64,000 bases of DNA from Piezodorus guildinii (taxonomy: Eukaryota; Arthropoda; Insecta; Hemiptera; Pentatomidae). This document shows positions 11,634-21,424 of the stretch, in pieces. Within the stretch, counting starts at the first letter, position 1. Each line of letters begins with the position of its first letter. The DNA lies in contig CM041292.1 in assembly GCA_023052935.1 (NCBI GenBank), positions 177,216,111 through 177,280,110 of the forward strand, written 5' to 3'. The notes below the pieces were generated by a model. It was given only the letters and a program-made list of their open reading frames with translations, was not told the origin of the DNA and ran no database searches. The position numbers and the translations under genes are program-made.

Positions 11634-13234
11634 CGTGGGAGATTGAATGGGATTTGGGTAAGGATTCTAGTAAGAAGGGTGATTAGTGGTTGAATAGTAT
11701 TTCTAAGATCTGAAAGAAAAGACTGGAGAATGGAGCATATGTTGGAAGGGTCTTGGTAGGGATACGGATGTGGGTAAGAGACTTGTGCAGGATGATTTGT
11801 ATGGTCCGGATCGTTGGCTTGGGGCTGGACTCGCCGTGGAGTACGATGATGTTCAGTCCGCTGAGGTACTTGAGGCGAGGGGTTTATTTGACTTGGTTGA
11901 ACTGAAGGAGATGGTATTTGGGGAGGATGTTCAGGAGGCAATTTTACACGTAAGGGTGTATGGGGAGGAACGGATCGGTGTACAGGTTGCGGGTTAGGAT
12001 GGGAGGAAGAAGGCTTGGTTAGGGATTTAGGAGGCGCCTGTCTTTGTGGCTGTTGATGCTTGATGATCTCGGAGAGATGTTTTTTTGAGTGCTCTGTAGT
12101 TTCCCTGACTGCAGTTGTTGTAGTTGGCTGCTGGACGATGGTACCTGTTTGTTTTTGAATTTCTGGGTAGTTATTCAAATTGTCCAAATCAGGCACCTGC
12201 GTGCGAATATTCTGCTCCACTCGTAATTCCGCTAGGTGGTGTGTCCTCTGCTTAAGAAGATTTTTGTATACGCTACAGCCCCTATAGCTAGCCGGATGGT
12301 CTTCACCACAAAGTGCGCACTTTGCAGTCTCATTAGGGGGTTTAAGGCATGTGTCAGAGGCATGTGGCCCGGCACATTTAACACATCTAGCAGGGTGATA
12401 GCAGTAGGACTTCGTGTGTCCTAATGATTGACATCTAGTGCACTGTACGATAATTGTCTTTTGTCTAGGCTCTTCAAACCGAACGGTCGAATATACTAGC
12501 CGTCTAACTTGAAATATCTCCGTGTTATTCCTGGCTGGCTCCAGATCCACGAAAAACAAGGGCAAAGCATATTTTTCTTTGGGGTGTGTTACACATGAGA
12601 TATTCCTAACATTATGGCCAATTTCTTCTAGGCCGCATTTGATGGCTTCAGTAGGAGTGGATGAGTGGAGTCCTCTCAGAACTACTCTGTATGGTTTATC
12701 TTGTTTTAACTGGTAGCAGTGGAAGTCAAAATTTTTATTATTTAAATAAGTGATAAGTTTTTTATAGCTCTCCTTATTGGTGGTATTTATTTTTATATCA
12801 TTTATTCTTGAAAAACATTGAAAGTTTGACGGGCCTATGAGATCAGAAATTTCTTTGCCGAACGAGAGGAAATTATTTATATTTGATACAAATATTGGAG
12901 GTGGTTCCGGGTCAGAAAATCCTTGTTCCGGGAGCTGGTTTTTATTGGTGGCGTTAGCAGAAGTGCTAGAGGTAGAAGCTGGTGATTTTGAATGTGCGGT
13001 TGAAGACGGTCCGGGTAAAGATGGCGCCGTTGACTCATTTAGGTTGGCTGCAGTGGTACTGCGAGTTTTAGGTGGTGATGGCTGTTTTGTCGAGTTACCA
13101 GCCGAGTTAGTGTTCTTTCTCTGGCGTTTCTGTAGAGTCCGTGGCTTTAAATACTGTGAGTCTGACTCGCTTATCTCAGAAAAGGGAGTCTCCTCCTCCG
13201 AGTCGTCACAAGATGGAGTCTTATCTAGATCCAT
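11630..13234 (-). CDS. ORF1 of LINE copy A: gag-like RNA-binding protein
   Basis: 534 codons, open throughout, starting at an ATG in good context (GCCATGG). Order: an acidic N-terminus (DDSEEETPFSEISESDSQ), a basic Ser/Thr/Pro-rich linker (30-100), a conserved globular part with the pre-zinc-finger region (about 170-235, HCYQLKQDKPYRVVLRGLHS), then three zinc knuckles: C265-C278 (CX2CX4HX4C), C284-C296 and C306-C320. A Pro/Gln-rich tail follows, with a conserved hydrophobic C-terminal segment. This is the standard plan of Jockey-type gag proteins, which bind element RNA into ribonucleoprotein particles. The stop overlaps the ORF2 start. Because ORF1 is open while ORF2 is broken, the insertion may be fairly young, or the frame may be intact by chance. 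Confidence 0.93.
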   Translation of the reverse strand: MDLDKTPSCDDSEEETPFSEISESDSQYLKPRTLQKRQRKNTNSAGNSTKQPSPPKTRSTTAANLNESTAPSLPGPSSTAHSKSPASTSSTSANATNKNQLPEQGFSDPEPPPIFVSNINNFLSFGKEISDLIGPSNFQCFSRINDIKINTTNKESYKKLITYLNNKNFDFHCYQLKQDKPYRVVLRGLHSSTPTEAIKCGLEEIGHNVRNISCVTHPKEKYALPLFFVDLEPARNNTEIFQVRRLVYSTVRFEEPRQKTIIVQCTRCQSLGHTKSYCYHPARCVKCAGPHASDTCLKPPNETAKCALCGEDHPASYRGCSVYKNLLKQRTHHLAELRVEQNIRTQVPDLDNLNNYPEIQKQTGTIVQQPTTTTAVRETTEHSKKHLSEIIKHQQPQRQAPPKSLTKPSSSHPNPQPVHRSVPPHTPLRVKLPPEHPPQIPSPSVQPSQINPSPQVPQRTEHHRTPRRVQPQANDPDHTNHPAQVSYPHPYPYQDPSNICSILQSFLSDLRNTIQPLITLLTRILTQIPFNLPR

Positions 13235-13838
13235 GGCTTAATTAATTAAAAAAAATATATATATAAAAATAACAACATATATATGTATCTAGATAAATAA
13301 ATGAAACAGATAGAAAATAAAGAAGTTATACATCTATATATAATTATTAGAAAAAAATTACTAATTAAAAGAAAATTAACCTTAAAGATCTTAAAACTAA
13401 ACTATTTACAATATTATATACATATACTATTTAAAAAAAACAAAGCAAACATTTCTAAGTTAATGAAAAAATAAATAAATAAAAGTCTTCGAGGAAAATA
13501 AATTTAAAAACTCATTGAGGGATAAAACTAATGTTTATAAATATTGTCTGATTAGGTCGTTGAACAACAGTCCTGACCTAGTCCTTGTCAACACTAGAGA
13601 AGGATTAGCAGGCAAGCCTGGCCCTTATCTCTAGCCCAAGCGGTCACTAGTCTATGATTGCTTATTGAACAAAACGCCACTCACCTCGCTTTCTGTGTTC
13701 GGTAATGTGTGTAATAGTATAACAACTCACGATTCACAAAGTTTGAACGATGTTCATGCGATAACACAGTGATGAGAAGGTAAGAAAGACAGAGCTATAC
13801 TTATAGTGAACTGTACTCGCAGCCATGACACTTGAAAC
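13235..13838 (-). promoter_or_regulatory. 5' UTR and presumed internal promoter of LINE copy A
   Basis: About 600 bp between the 5' end of the element and ORF1. The first 150 bp share blocks with copy B: GTCATGGC near the start, then CGAACACAG...AGGTGAGT at about 13680-13705. Jockey-type elements use internal promoters at their 5' ends; the location here is inferred from that. The ORF1-proximal 200 bp are A/T-rich. Confidence 0.6.
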
Positions 13839-14524
13839 TAATCCACAAAATTAAAGGTACTTTAGAGAAAGAAAATTTAAAATATCTGGTTCAAGCCCTG
13901 TCAGAATGAAACCTACATCACATTAATGTCCACCATCGAATTTTATATCGATATATAGAGTTTAATCAAAATCGTTAGAGCCGTTTTTGAGAAAATCGTA
14001 AAAAGGTGAAAAATGCATGGAATAAAGTAGATCTTCCGGTAAGCTGATTTTGATGAAAAAGCTTCTGTAACATCTTAGGCGAATAGTTAGCTTAAATATG
14101 AAATTTTAGTTTTAAAGGACTTTTCGTTTTCGCCCGGAAGTTATCACACACACCTTCTTGCGGGACTTGGTTATTTGGACTCAGGGGACCCTAAAAAAAG
14201 TGTATTTCCGTCGAAAACTGGAATTCGATAATTTTAACGATCGCAACTTTCCCTTACTATATTTTTCATACATAGGTAAGTAAGTGAAAGTAAAAAATTG
14301 TATTAATTTTTTTTATGTTATTTCTTTAGTAATTATCGTTGATTTAGTTAAATTTAAGTTTTGGTTACTGTAGTAGGTATGGAGCGTTGATAGTATTATT
14401 ATATTACCACGATGGATTTAGAACGAACATATGTTATTGAGCGATTTGATATAAATAGGAAGGTTACTGTTTCTAAATGTAAGTTACAAGTTGCATAAAT
14501 TTAATTTTTGTTGAATTAAAACTC

Positions 14525-14632
14525 TTTACCGGGTCACATGTAGCATAGTGGCTGGGGTCAAATAGTAAGGACTCCCACTGTAGCATCGTCCGATTAGCCT
14601 CAGTAGCATAAAGGGGTGATAAATAAATATAT
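14525..14632 (+). mobile_element. tRNA-derived SINE, family I, 3' end only
   Basis: It contains GACTCCCACTGTAGCATCGT, CCGATTAGCC and the tail AGCATAAAGGGGTGATAAAT, preceded by a short degraded stretch. The tail joins directly to the LINE J1 fragment at about 14633. Confidence 0.75.
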
Positions 14633-15278
14633 AAATTCCAACCCTACAGTATCCTCTAATAACACTAAACTAGTTCCTGTTAAACAGATCAGATATCTAG
14701 GACTATATCTTGACAAACGTTCAACTTGGAACCCTCATACAAGATTAAAAATACAAGAAACCGCTCGCCGTTTTCGACTACTTCAACACTTAGTAGACAA
14801 ACAATCAAACCTTCCTCTTAACTACAAAATGCTCGTCTACATGACTATTATAAAACCTATCTGGACTTACGGAATGGAGGTATGGGGCTCTACATCTAAT
14901 TCCTTTCGTATCCAATCCTTAAAATCCAAAATCCTTAACGCTCCTTACTTTGTCACGAATAAACTCATCCACAAAGACTTTGATGTTCTCTATGTTACTG
15001 TTTTGGCCCGAACCAGGTATGAATCCTTCCATGAGAAACTCCATTCTCACTCTAACCCTCTAGTTTCAATCATTTCTTCCTCTTCAATTCCGGATAACCC
15101 TCCGAGGCGTCTGAAAAGAAGATGACCTCGATACTTTCTTGTTTAGATTGCCTACTAGAGTGCTGCCAATGGGCAGTTTCTCTTTATGTATTTTATCATT
15201 AGCAGCATATTTACTTGTTGGATTACAAAATACAGTTGTAAATTTCAATAAAAATATTTATAAAAAAACAAACAAACA
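14633..15278 (+). mobile_element. LINE J1 fragment, 5'-truncated, with 3' tail
   Basis: The last 160 or so codons of ORF2 in one open frame (IRYLGLYLDKRSTWNPHTRL, RPIWTYG-type region as KPIWTYGMEVWGST, then NAPYFVTNKLIHKD), the 3' UTR and an A-rich tail AAAAAAACAAACAAACAAA. Compared with copies A and B, the final RRWPRDLLV is cut by a TGG to TGA change at about 15123-15125. The 3' UTR holds a perfect short hairpin (CTGCCAATGGGCAG, 15163-15176). No clear duplication was found; a family I SINE tail lies immediately upstream. Confidence 0.92.
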
Positions 15279-15940
15279 AAGCTCTTTACAGTCACTCCAT
15301 ACGATGATCAAGTATAGTAAATTTCAAAGGCACTTCAGAAATATGGAGAATCAGCTTAATTGGTTGTTTTTATTTCACTTACCTATATATGAATCGATAA
15401 AAATTTTCAGTTCAATAGAAAAATCCCATTTTAGGTTCTCTTAAGTCGAAAGAATCAATTCCTCCAAAATGGTCAGTGGACTGTAAGTCTTTAACATGCT
15501 GTAATTATTTCATGTTTTTCAATATCATTTACTAATAATTTTTAAATTTATTTTAATTAGAGAGGTATTTGAAAATCGAGTAATGTGGTAACTTTTTATG
15601 ATTTCACATCCCCACAAAGTTTTCATGTCCTCACCCGCGATTCTAGAATTTATGTTAGCAAAATCACTTATCTTCTTTTAACTTCTCAAATGTTGTAATC
15701 CATGATCATTATACAACAAGCTGTCATTGATTGTTTTTAATTCTGTACGGTATAAAATATTATATACTTTAAAATATAAATTTTATAATAATTAAGTATA
15801 CATATATATTTAAGAGGAAATCACCATCAAAAGAGCACCAACTGAATGAATGAGCTAGGTTGGTAATCAACCAAAATAGATTCGACACGGATGGCCTGTC
15901 TCAACTTCCAAGGTCTTATAGCACGATGCTCAATATATAC
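15279..15940. other. Unassigned AT-rich sequence
   Basis: No feature recognised; the 101-codon frame at 15139-15444 runs out of the LINE 3' UTR and is spurious. Confidence 0.45.

Positions 15941-15944
<4 letters not shown>

Positions 15945-16013
<69 letters not shown>
15945..16013. repeat. (TA)n microsatellite
   Basis: About 34 TA units preceded by a short GTGTG run. Confidence 0.97.
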
Positions 16014-16018
<5 letters not shown>

Positions 16019-16295
16019 CTAGTTGCTTGACATCGATTTGAAAAAAAATAAATATATTTTCTGGGTAAATTCCCAATAGTTACAAAATCCTGGGCAAATT
16101 AAAAAAATATGTTATTTAAACTTTATAATTTTTAAAGCATAAGATTGTCATAATTGACAATCTTGAGAAAGTAATTATACTGTATTAGCGAACACGCCGA
16201 AAAAAAGTTTATGGCTGAAAAATAAAATTTAAGTATGTTTGATTTGTAACATATAACGTGGATCCTACGTAAAAGGCTGACTGAATAGATCGACA

Positions 16296-16690
16296 GGTTT
16301 GAAAGAAAAGTGTTGAGACGAATCTTAGGGCCAGTTAGAGAGAATGGCACATATCGCTTAAGGAAGAACAAAGAGATCTACCACCTTTTCGACGATCTCC
16401 GAGTTTCTCATATTGTGCGAATTCAGCGCTTAAAATGGCTGGGACATGTTATCAGGATGGATGAAGGTAGAGCCGCAAGGAAATTATATTACGGGACCCG
16501 GGATGGAGTCAGACCACGTGATGGAAGACCGAAGGGAAGGTGGAAGGACTCCGTGGATGAGGACTTGGGGATGGTAGGAGTATCCTGCAGGCATGCTGCT
16601 CACCGAAGTGATTAGAAAGGGCAGTTGAGAGGGCCAAGGGCAGCTTCAGGCGCCTGTCGAGCTGATAAATAAAAAATAATAAATAACCTA
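16296..16690 (+). mobile_element. RTE-type LINE, 3' terminal fragment
   Basis: A + strand frame (16310-16615, about 100 codons) carries the typical C-terminus of RTE-clade endonuclease-RT proteins: RRILGPVRENGTY, then RIQRLKWLGHVIRMDE, then GRPKGRWKDSVDEDL. The frame continues upstream without its own start, so the piece is truncated on its 5' side. The end has the short A/T-rich repeat tail (AATAAAAAATAATAAATAA) usual for RTE elements. It is a LINE lineage different from the Jockey-like copies. No target duplication identified. Confidence 0.85.
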
Positions 16691-17255
16691 TAATTTTATG
16701 CTATGAAAATACACCAAGAAATGCATTCAGGTAGGTAGTAATGGTTTTAGTTTGTAGGACATTGTATACTTAACTAAAGGATAAATAAATCTATTTTGAA
16801 AAATAATAAATTATTACAATACATTATTAAATAATTGAAACTTGCAGATGTTTGCAAGTGCGAAAAAAGGATCATTTTCTTACTTTTTAGCCCACTAAAC
16901 CTTCGGGAATTATATATAAATATATATATTTATAGGTATGTACATGGTCCTATAACTCAATTTACATTATATAACTTATGCTATAAAAAAACTAAATAAA
17001 TAAAAAAAACTTTGATAAACAACAAAAGACAAAATTTGTGTAATATTTTTACATGTTACATTTTCTTTACCGAATATTTACAATAATAATACAGATGTTT
17101 AAAATACCAATCATATGCTAATTAAAAAAAATCAACAAACAATATTGTTGAAATTTAATTAACTTAACTTATTGTTGGAAATAATCATTTATATTCTATA
17201 GTATTGAATCTAAAACATCAATTAGCACTCGATTAAAACAAATTTAAACTTTAAG
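16691..17255. other. Unassigned AT-rich sequence
   Basis: Nothing recognised. Confidence 0.4.
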
Positions 17256-17259
17256 ATGT

Positions 17260-17324
17260 TTTAAAAGTGGTCTGAGAAAGGAAGGTGATTGAATGTTGCA
17301 TGTCACGCGCACCAGATTTTTTAC
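17260..17324 (+). mobile_element. R1 3'-end remnant
   Basis: A degraded end: GGAAGGTGATTGAATGTTGC followed by CACGCGCACCAGATTTT, matching the R1 3' terminus with several changes. Confidence 0.55.
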
Positions 17325-17390
17325 AGATTTCACACATCAATAAACAACTTATAAAATTACGAATGATGATCTCGTTGTTGATAAATATAA

Positions 17391-17470
17391 TGACGTCACC
17401 ACTGATCTAGTGACGTGATGAATCAGGTTTCTGGAAGCTCCAGATGTTCCATGACCTTGGGACTACGTCA
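17391..17470. promoter_or_regulatory. Cluster of CRE-like sites and a heat-shock-element-like motif
   Basis: A perfect palindromic TGACGTCA is at 17391-17398, a second TGACGT at 17411 and a reverse ACGTCA core at about 17465. Between them TTCTGGAAGCTCCAGATGTT looks like alternating TTC/GAA pentamers. There is no gene next to it, so a regulatory role is only a possibility; it may be an LTR remnant. Confidence 0.3.
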
Positions 17471-17604
17471 CGGAGGGAATTACCTACTTAAGCCTGGAAT
17501 TATACTGTCAGGTCGCTCTATACGTAGCACCCCTGAGTCATGCTATCAATATACATCGACATTTATTTTTATAATATGATAAAATTTTAAAACAGCTGTT
17601 TAGG

Positions 17605-17770
17605 CAATTGCGACTTTGATTTCTAAAAGGTACTAAAGGACATTTTTTTCGAAATTCATGTTATGACATATTTGTATACTAATGGTTTAGTTCTATATAA
17701 ATCCGTCATCAGATTTTATATAAAAAACATATAACTCCTTTAAAAACTTATTTGAAAATTGCATTTCATT
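17605..17770 (+). mobile_element. Left part of a MITE related to the one at 37200-37593
   Basis: CAATTGCGACTTTGATTTCT then AAAAGGTACTAAAGGACATT matches the terminal inverted repeat and subterminal sequence of the 37.2 kb MITE (its right end read on the minus strand). The order of internal landmarks is kept up to the point where the minisatellite begins. The far inverted repeat was not found. Confidence 0.6.
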
Positions 17771-18420
17771 CCAAAAGTACTAAAAACATTTCCTTCCAAA
17801 GGTACTAAAAACATTTCCTTCCAAAAGGTACTAAAAACATTTCCTTCCAAAAGGTACTAAAAACATTTCCTTCCAAAAGGTACTAAAAACATTTCCTTCC
17901 AAAAGGTACTAAAAACATTTCCTTCCAAAAGGTACTAAAAACATTTCCTTCCAAAAGGTACTAAAAACATTTCCTTCCAAAAGGTACTAAAAACATTTCC
18001 TTCCAAAAGGCACTAAAAACATTTCCTTCCAAAAGGTACTAAAAACATTTCCTTCCAAAAGGTACTAAAAACATTTCCTTCCAAAAGGTACTAAAAACAT
18101 TTCCTTCCAAAAGGTACTAAATACATTTCCTTCCAAAAGGTACTAAAAACATTTCCTTCCAAAAGGTACTAAAAACATTTCCTTCCAGAAGATACTAAAA
18201 ACATTTCCTTCCAAAAGGTACTAAAAACATTTCCTTCCAAAAGGTACTAAAAACATTTCCTTCCAAAAGGTACTAAAAACATTTCCTTCCAAAAGGTACT
18301 AAAAACATTTCCTTCCAAAAGGTACTAAAAACATTTCCTTCCAAAAGGTACTAAAAACATTTCCTTCCAAAAGGTACTAAAAACATTTCCTTCCAAAAGG
18401 TACTAAAAACATTTCCTTCT
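17771..18420. repeat. Minisatellite, 26-bp unit, about 25 copies
   Basis: Head-to-tail units of CCAAAAGGTACTAAAAAC plus ATTTCCTT. The first two units are 25 bp and the rest 26 bp. Units are almost identical; single-base variants occur near 18010, 18121 and 18187-18192. Such evenness points to recent expansion or homogenisation. The unit resembles the interior of the neighbouring MITE. Confidence 0.97.
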
Positions 18421-18446
18421 AACACGTACAAAATTGTAAAAAAAAA

Positions 18447-19590
18447 TTAAAAAAACCTGTACCGCTACAACCCATGAAGGGTCTTGGGCTTACTACATAT
18501 AGAGATTCGTACTGTTTCTAAGCCAACGGCCACGCAATGAGGTGATGAGATCACGCTCAGCCGCCAGGTTTTTCCCCAATTTTGGGTACCCACTTTATTG
18601 AGGCTGGGTGTGCCCCTGGAGGGTCTCCATACCCCAGGGTCGTCCCCCGGCTGAAATAAATTATAAATGTTACATAGGGGAAATGTCCAAAAGAAGTTAG
18701 TACTAGAACTAAACAGCAGAAAAGTAATTGTAACAACAGTAAAAATATAAATAAAACTGCTTTATCACAACATAGCATAAATTGAAAACATAAGTTTGAT
18801 CTCAATAGACCACAAATTTTGGAAATAGTAAAAAATAAACAAAATATGAAAACCATAGAGGCTATATATATCAATAAAAATATAGATAAAACCGTGAATT
18901 TTAAAACTGACTCAAGACATTTAGGTTACCACTATTCTGATTTAATTAAAAAATTAAAAATATAATATAAATGATTAATAATAAATGCTTTAAAGAATTT
19001 CACAATATGAAATAACAATAACTATATACAAGTTAAAAATTGGTCTAATCCTTAATCCAGTTGAGGACAAAGATGTGAGCAATACTCTTGCTCAGATCTG
19101 ATGTATTTAAATATTGACTTCATTTTACTATTTTACCTAGCTGAATGTGTGTATTAGTGAAAATGTTAGGAGTACTGAATATATAACAAGGTAACTTTAT
19201 AATATTTATTTATTTTTTAACTAAGTACTATGTAACATTGTTAAATTTTTGCTTTTAATGCCTCCTTCTGATTTTAAAATTTGTTATTTAATAGTTTTAA
19301 ATATTTTGTTATCAATTGACACCTAATTTATAAATTTTTAAACCATTCACTTCATTATAGTAATTTTTAAAGTATTGCTAATTGCTTAATATACTTTGTA
19401 GACTTCTGAAGATGGGAGAATATCCCGAAACGTCATACTGATGAAATAAAAAATTGAGTATTAATGGAAGAATTTATTCAGCCCAAAATCAACCTTAAGA
19501 ATAAATAATATTCTGTCATAACCGGGATTCGAACCCAGGACCCGGAGCACAGTAGACTAGCGCTCTATCCACGCTCCTAAACAGATATAA
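18447..19590 (-). mobile_element. tRNA-derived SINE, family III, split by an insertion
   Basis: The SINE body and tail lie at 18447-18657 (tail AAAAAAACCTGTA on +, body CGGCCACGCAATGAGGTGAT). The tRNA-like head is at 19491-19590, with a canonical B box (GGTTCGAATCCC on the minus strand, + GGGATTCGAACCC at about 19524-19536). Compared with the intact copy at 32496-32813, about 830 bp separate sequences that should be adjacent. Confidence 0.85.
18658..19490 (+). mobile_element. Insertion of about 830 bp inside SINE III, with a hammerhead-like motif near its end
   Basis: No protein is recognisable in the insert. Near its right end (about 19401-19435) the + strand reads CTGAAGATGGGAGAATATCC then CGAAACGTC, a GGGA/UCCC stem between CUGAAGA and GAAAC, followed by AATAAA at 19444-19449. 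This arrangement resembles hammerhead-ribozyme cores known in Penelope-like and other retroelements, but here CUGAUGA is CUGAAGA and helix III is minimal. The boundaries form an imperfect inverted pair (GGCTGAAATAAATT / AATTTATTCAGCC). Class uncertain. Confidence 0.5.
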
Positions 19591-21424
19591 CCTTTCCTTT
19601 CATTTCATTCCAAAAGGTACTATATTTCTTATTATACTTCAAAAGCACCCAACCCCGTAATATATCACCATTAATTGATTGTTTTCTTCATTTTATGCAT
19701 TTTTATTGGTTCATTTAGCTCATATTTAATCACTGCTATTATTTTGATCAATAGTTTTTACCTAATAATCAGTTTTTAGGCTATTTTAAACAATTTAATT
19801 GCGTCGCTTCTGTTCTCGTAGGTTCTCAATTAAGTTAAGTATTTTTATAGCATTTCTTCTTGCAAACACATAAATTAGAATATGAATAAAAAACCGTGGA
19901 TATTTTTTTTGTTGGGGAAATAACAAATAGTTAAAACTATTTCATTGTTTTTCACTCACTAACCGCCACATGGACTAATTTTATCCTAAATTTTTCAACA
20001 GTCAACTAATGGCTTTATTTTTTTAATATTTATTTTTAAAAGACTTCTACATGTGGCCAGAATTTAATATATCATATTTTGGTATTAAACAGTAGTAAAA
20101 TCTATTTTTAAAAAACTACACAATTAAAAGATTTAAAGTAATTAATAAAAAAAAATTACTAACTAACATAATGTAAATAAGGAAGATAATTAAAGTTAAA
20201 ATAAATTGTTGAATTCATATTTGTAAACTAAAATTATATATTCCATAGTTAATTAAGTAATTTGTATTTCGTACGTTTATGTGTATAACGTTTTAGAGTA
20301 GTCTTTTTACAGTCACCAATTTTTCGAATGAATGAGAAGCCAGAATTTCAAGTAACGGGAAAACATTTTTTGTGGCAGCTAATTTGTAGATATTTTAATC
20401 GGATAACATAGTTGTGATTCGCGTGTAAAAAACATAATTTTTCGGTTGTTCAATTCGTATGTTTAACTCCAGACTGGGGCAGAATAGTATGAATGACGCT
20501 TTTTTATAGAATCAATTAGTTTTTTGGTGATAATTTTAAATTTCTATAGGATAATTTTGCGGATGAAATATTTGGCTATATAGCATTTGTTGTGTATAAC
20601 TGTTGGTAACTGTGTTGATTGGTAATCATTATTTGGTAATAACAAATCATAGCGTAAAATTTTGATATGTTTTTTTTTCGTTCGGTCCCGGATATGCCTG
20701 CTGGATTACAGGAAACTTCAATGATCAGAGCTATTATGCTGTAACATATGATTCATAGACCACTGGCGGTGATTGAGAAACACTGACTACAAGGGATCGT
20801 TCACGAACGAACAATTAATATCTTCAGTTGGATGACTTTGCAAAAGTTCATGAATATATTCAACTCGATTATATCAGATCGATGTGTTTGACGTAAGCAA
20901 AGTCGATACGATTAATAAAAACTCGCGTATTCCTGTTGTAATTCTTACAATCCTGCTTAGTTCATTAGTACCAAATGATTAATAGTATCCTAGATTTGAA
21001 TAGAACAAAAAAAAAAGAGAATTCTTAATCCATTAGTTTCAGTTTAATAATAGAGTTTCATTTTAATAGTTGCTATAATCAAGGCTGAAGTTATCACACG
21101 ATGATTTATCTTTTCGAGATAGTTATAGAGTGAAACTTCTCCTTAGTGACACATCTATCAAATGTACAAAAAAAAAATTATCAATCTTATACAAAGAATA
21201 ATAAAAGTTATTATAAAACGGAGAGTGATGAGAAGCCAATAGAACGAAATGATAGTCGTAGACAATAATATAATAGATTATTTAATAAAACACAAATTTC
21301 TATTTAAACTCAATTCTTGTAATATTAATTAAATGTAATTCTTGTAATTCTCTTAAATGTAATTAATTGTTTATGAATTTATTTATTTTTTTTTTCTTCC
21401 TATCTTCATTCACACCTGTCTGAA
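19591..21424. other. Unassigned AT-rich sequence
   Basis: One isolated minisatellite-like unit is present at about 19605-19625 (CATTCCAAAAGGTACTATAT). Otherwise no gene, RNA or repeat recognised over 1.8 kb. Confidence 0.45.

Larger units (their letters stand above)
8810..13838 (-). mobile_element. Jockey-like LINE, copy A (family J1), near full length
   Basis: A complete minus-strand element: 5' UTR (13838 to 13235), ORF1 (13234-11630), ORF2 (11633-8948, frameshifted), a 3' UTR of about 125 bp and an A-tail (T-run on +, 8810-8821). The perfect 14-bp duplication TAATCCACAAAATT flanks it at 8796-8809 and 13839-13852. The 5' end carries GTCATGGC close to its start, as in copy B. Because ORF2 is broken, it could move only with enzymes supplied in trans. 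Confidence 0.95.
8370..14291 (-). mobile_element. R1 Helentron-like element, split by LINE copy A
   Basis: The R1 3' end (TCTGGTGCACGCAACA on the + strand) begins at 8370, and the 5' end (GTAAGTAAGTGAAAGT) is at 14281-14291. Element A interrupts it at 8810-13838. The R1 halves rejoin smoothly when A and one copy of its duplication are removed: ...TAATCCACAAAATT then AAAGGTACTTTAGAG. R1 is therefore older than A. Confidence 0.88.

Noticed and set aside
12837..13241. 134-codon + strand frame opposite ORF1 of copy A
   Set aside because: Antisense shadow of the ORF1 N-terminal region; composition follows codon positions of the minus-strand frame.
17771..18420. CRISPR-like array
   Set aside because: Units are contiguous with no unique spacers, in an animal genome; it is a minisatellite.
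18557..18874. 105-codon minus-strand frame with hydrophobic stretches (possible membrane protein)
   Set aside because: It begins in the inserted DNA and ends in SINE III. The hydrophobicity comes from A/T-rich codons; no family match.
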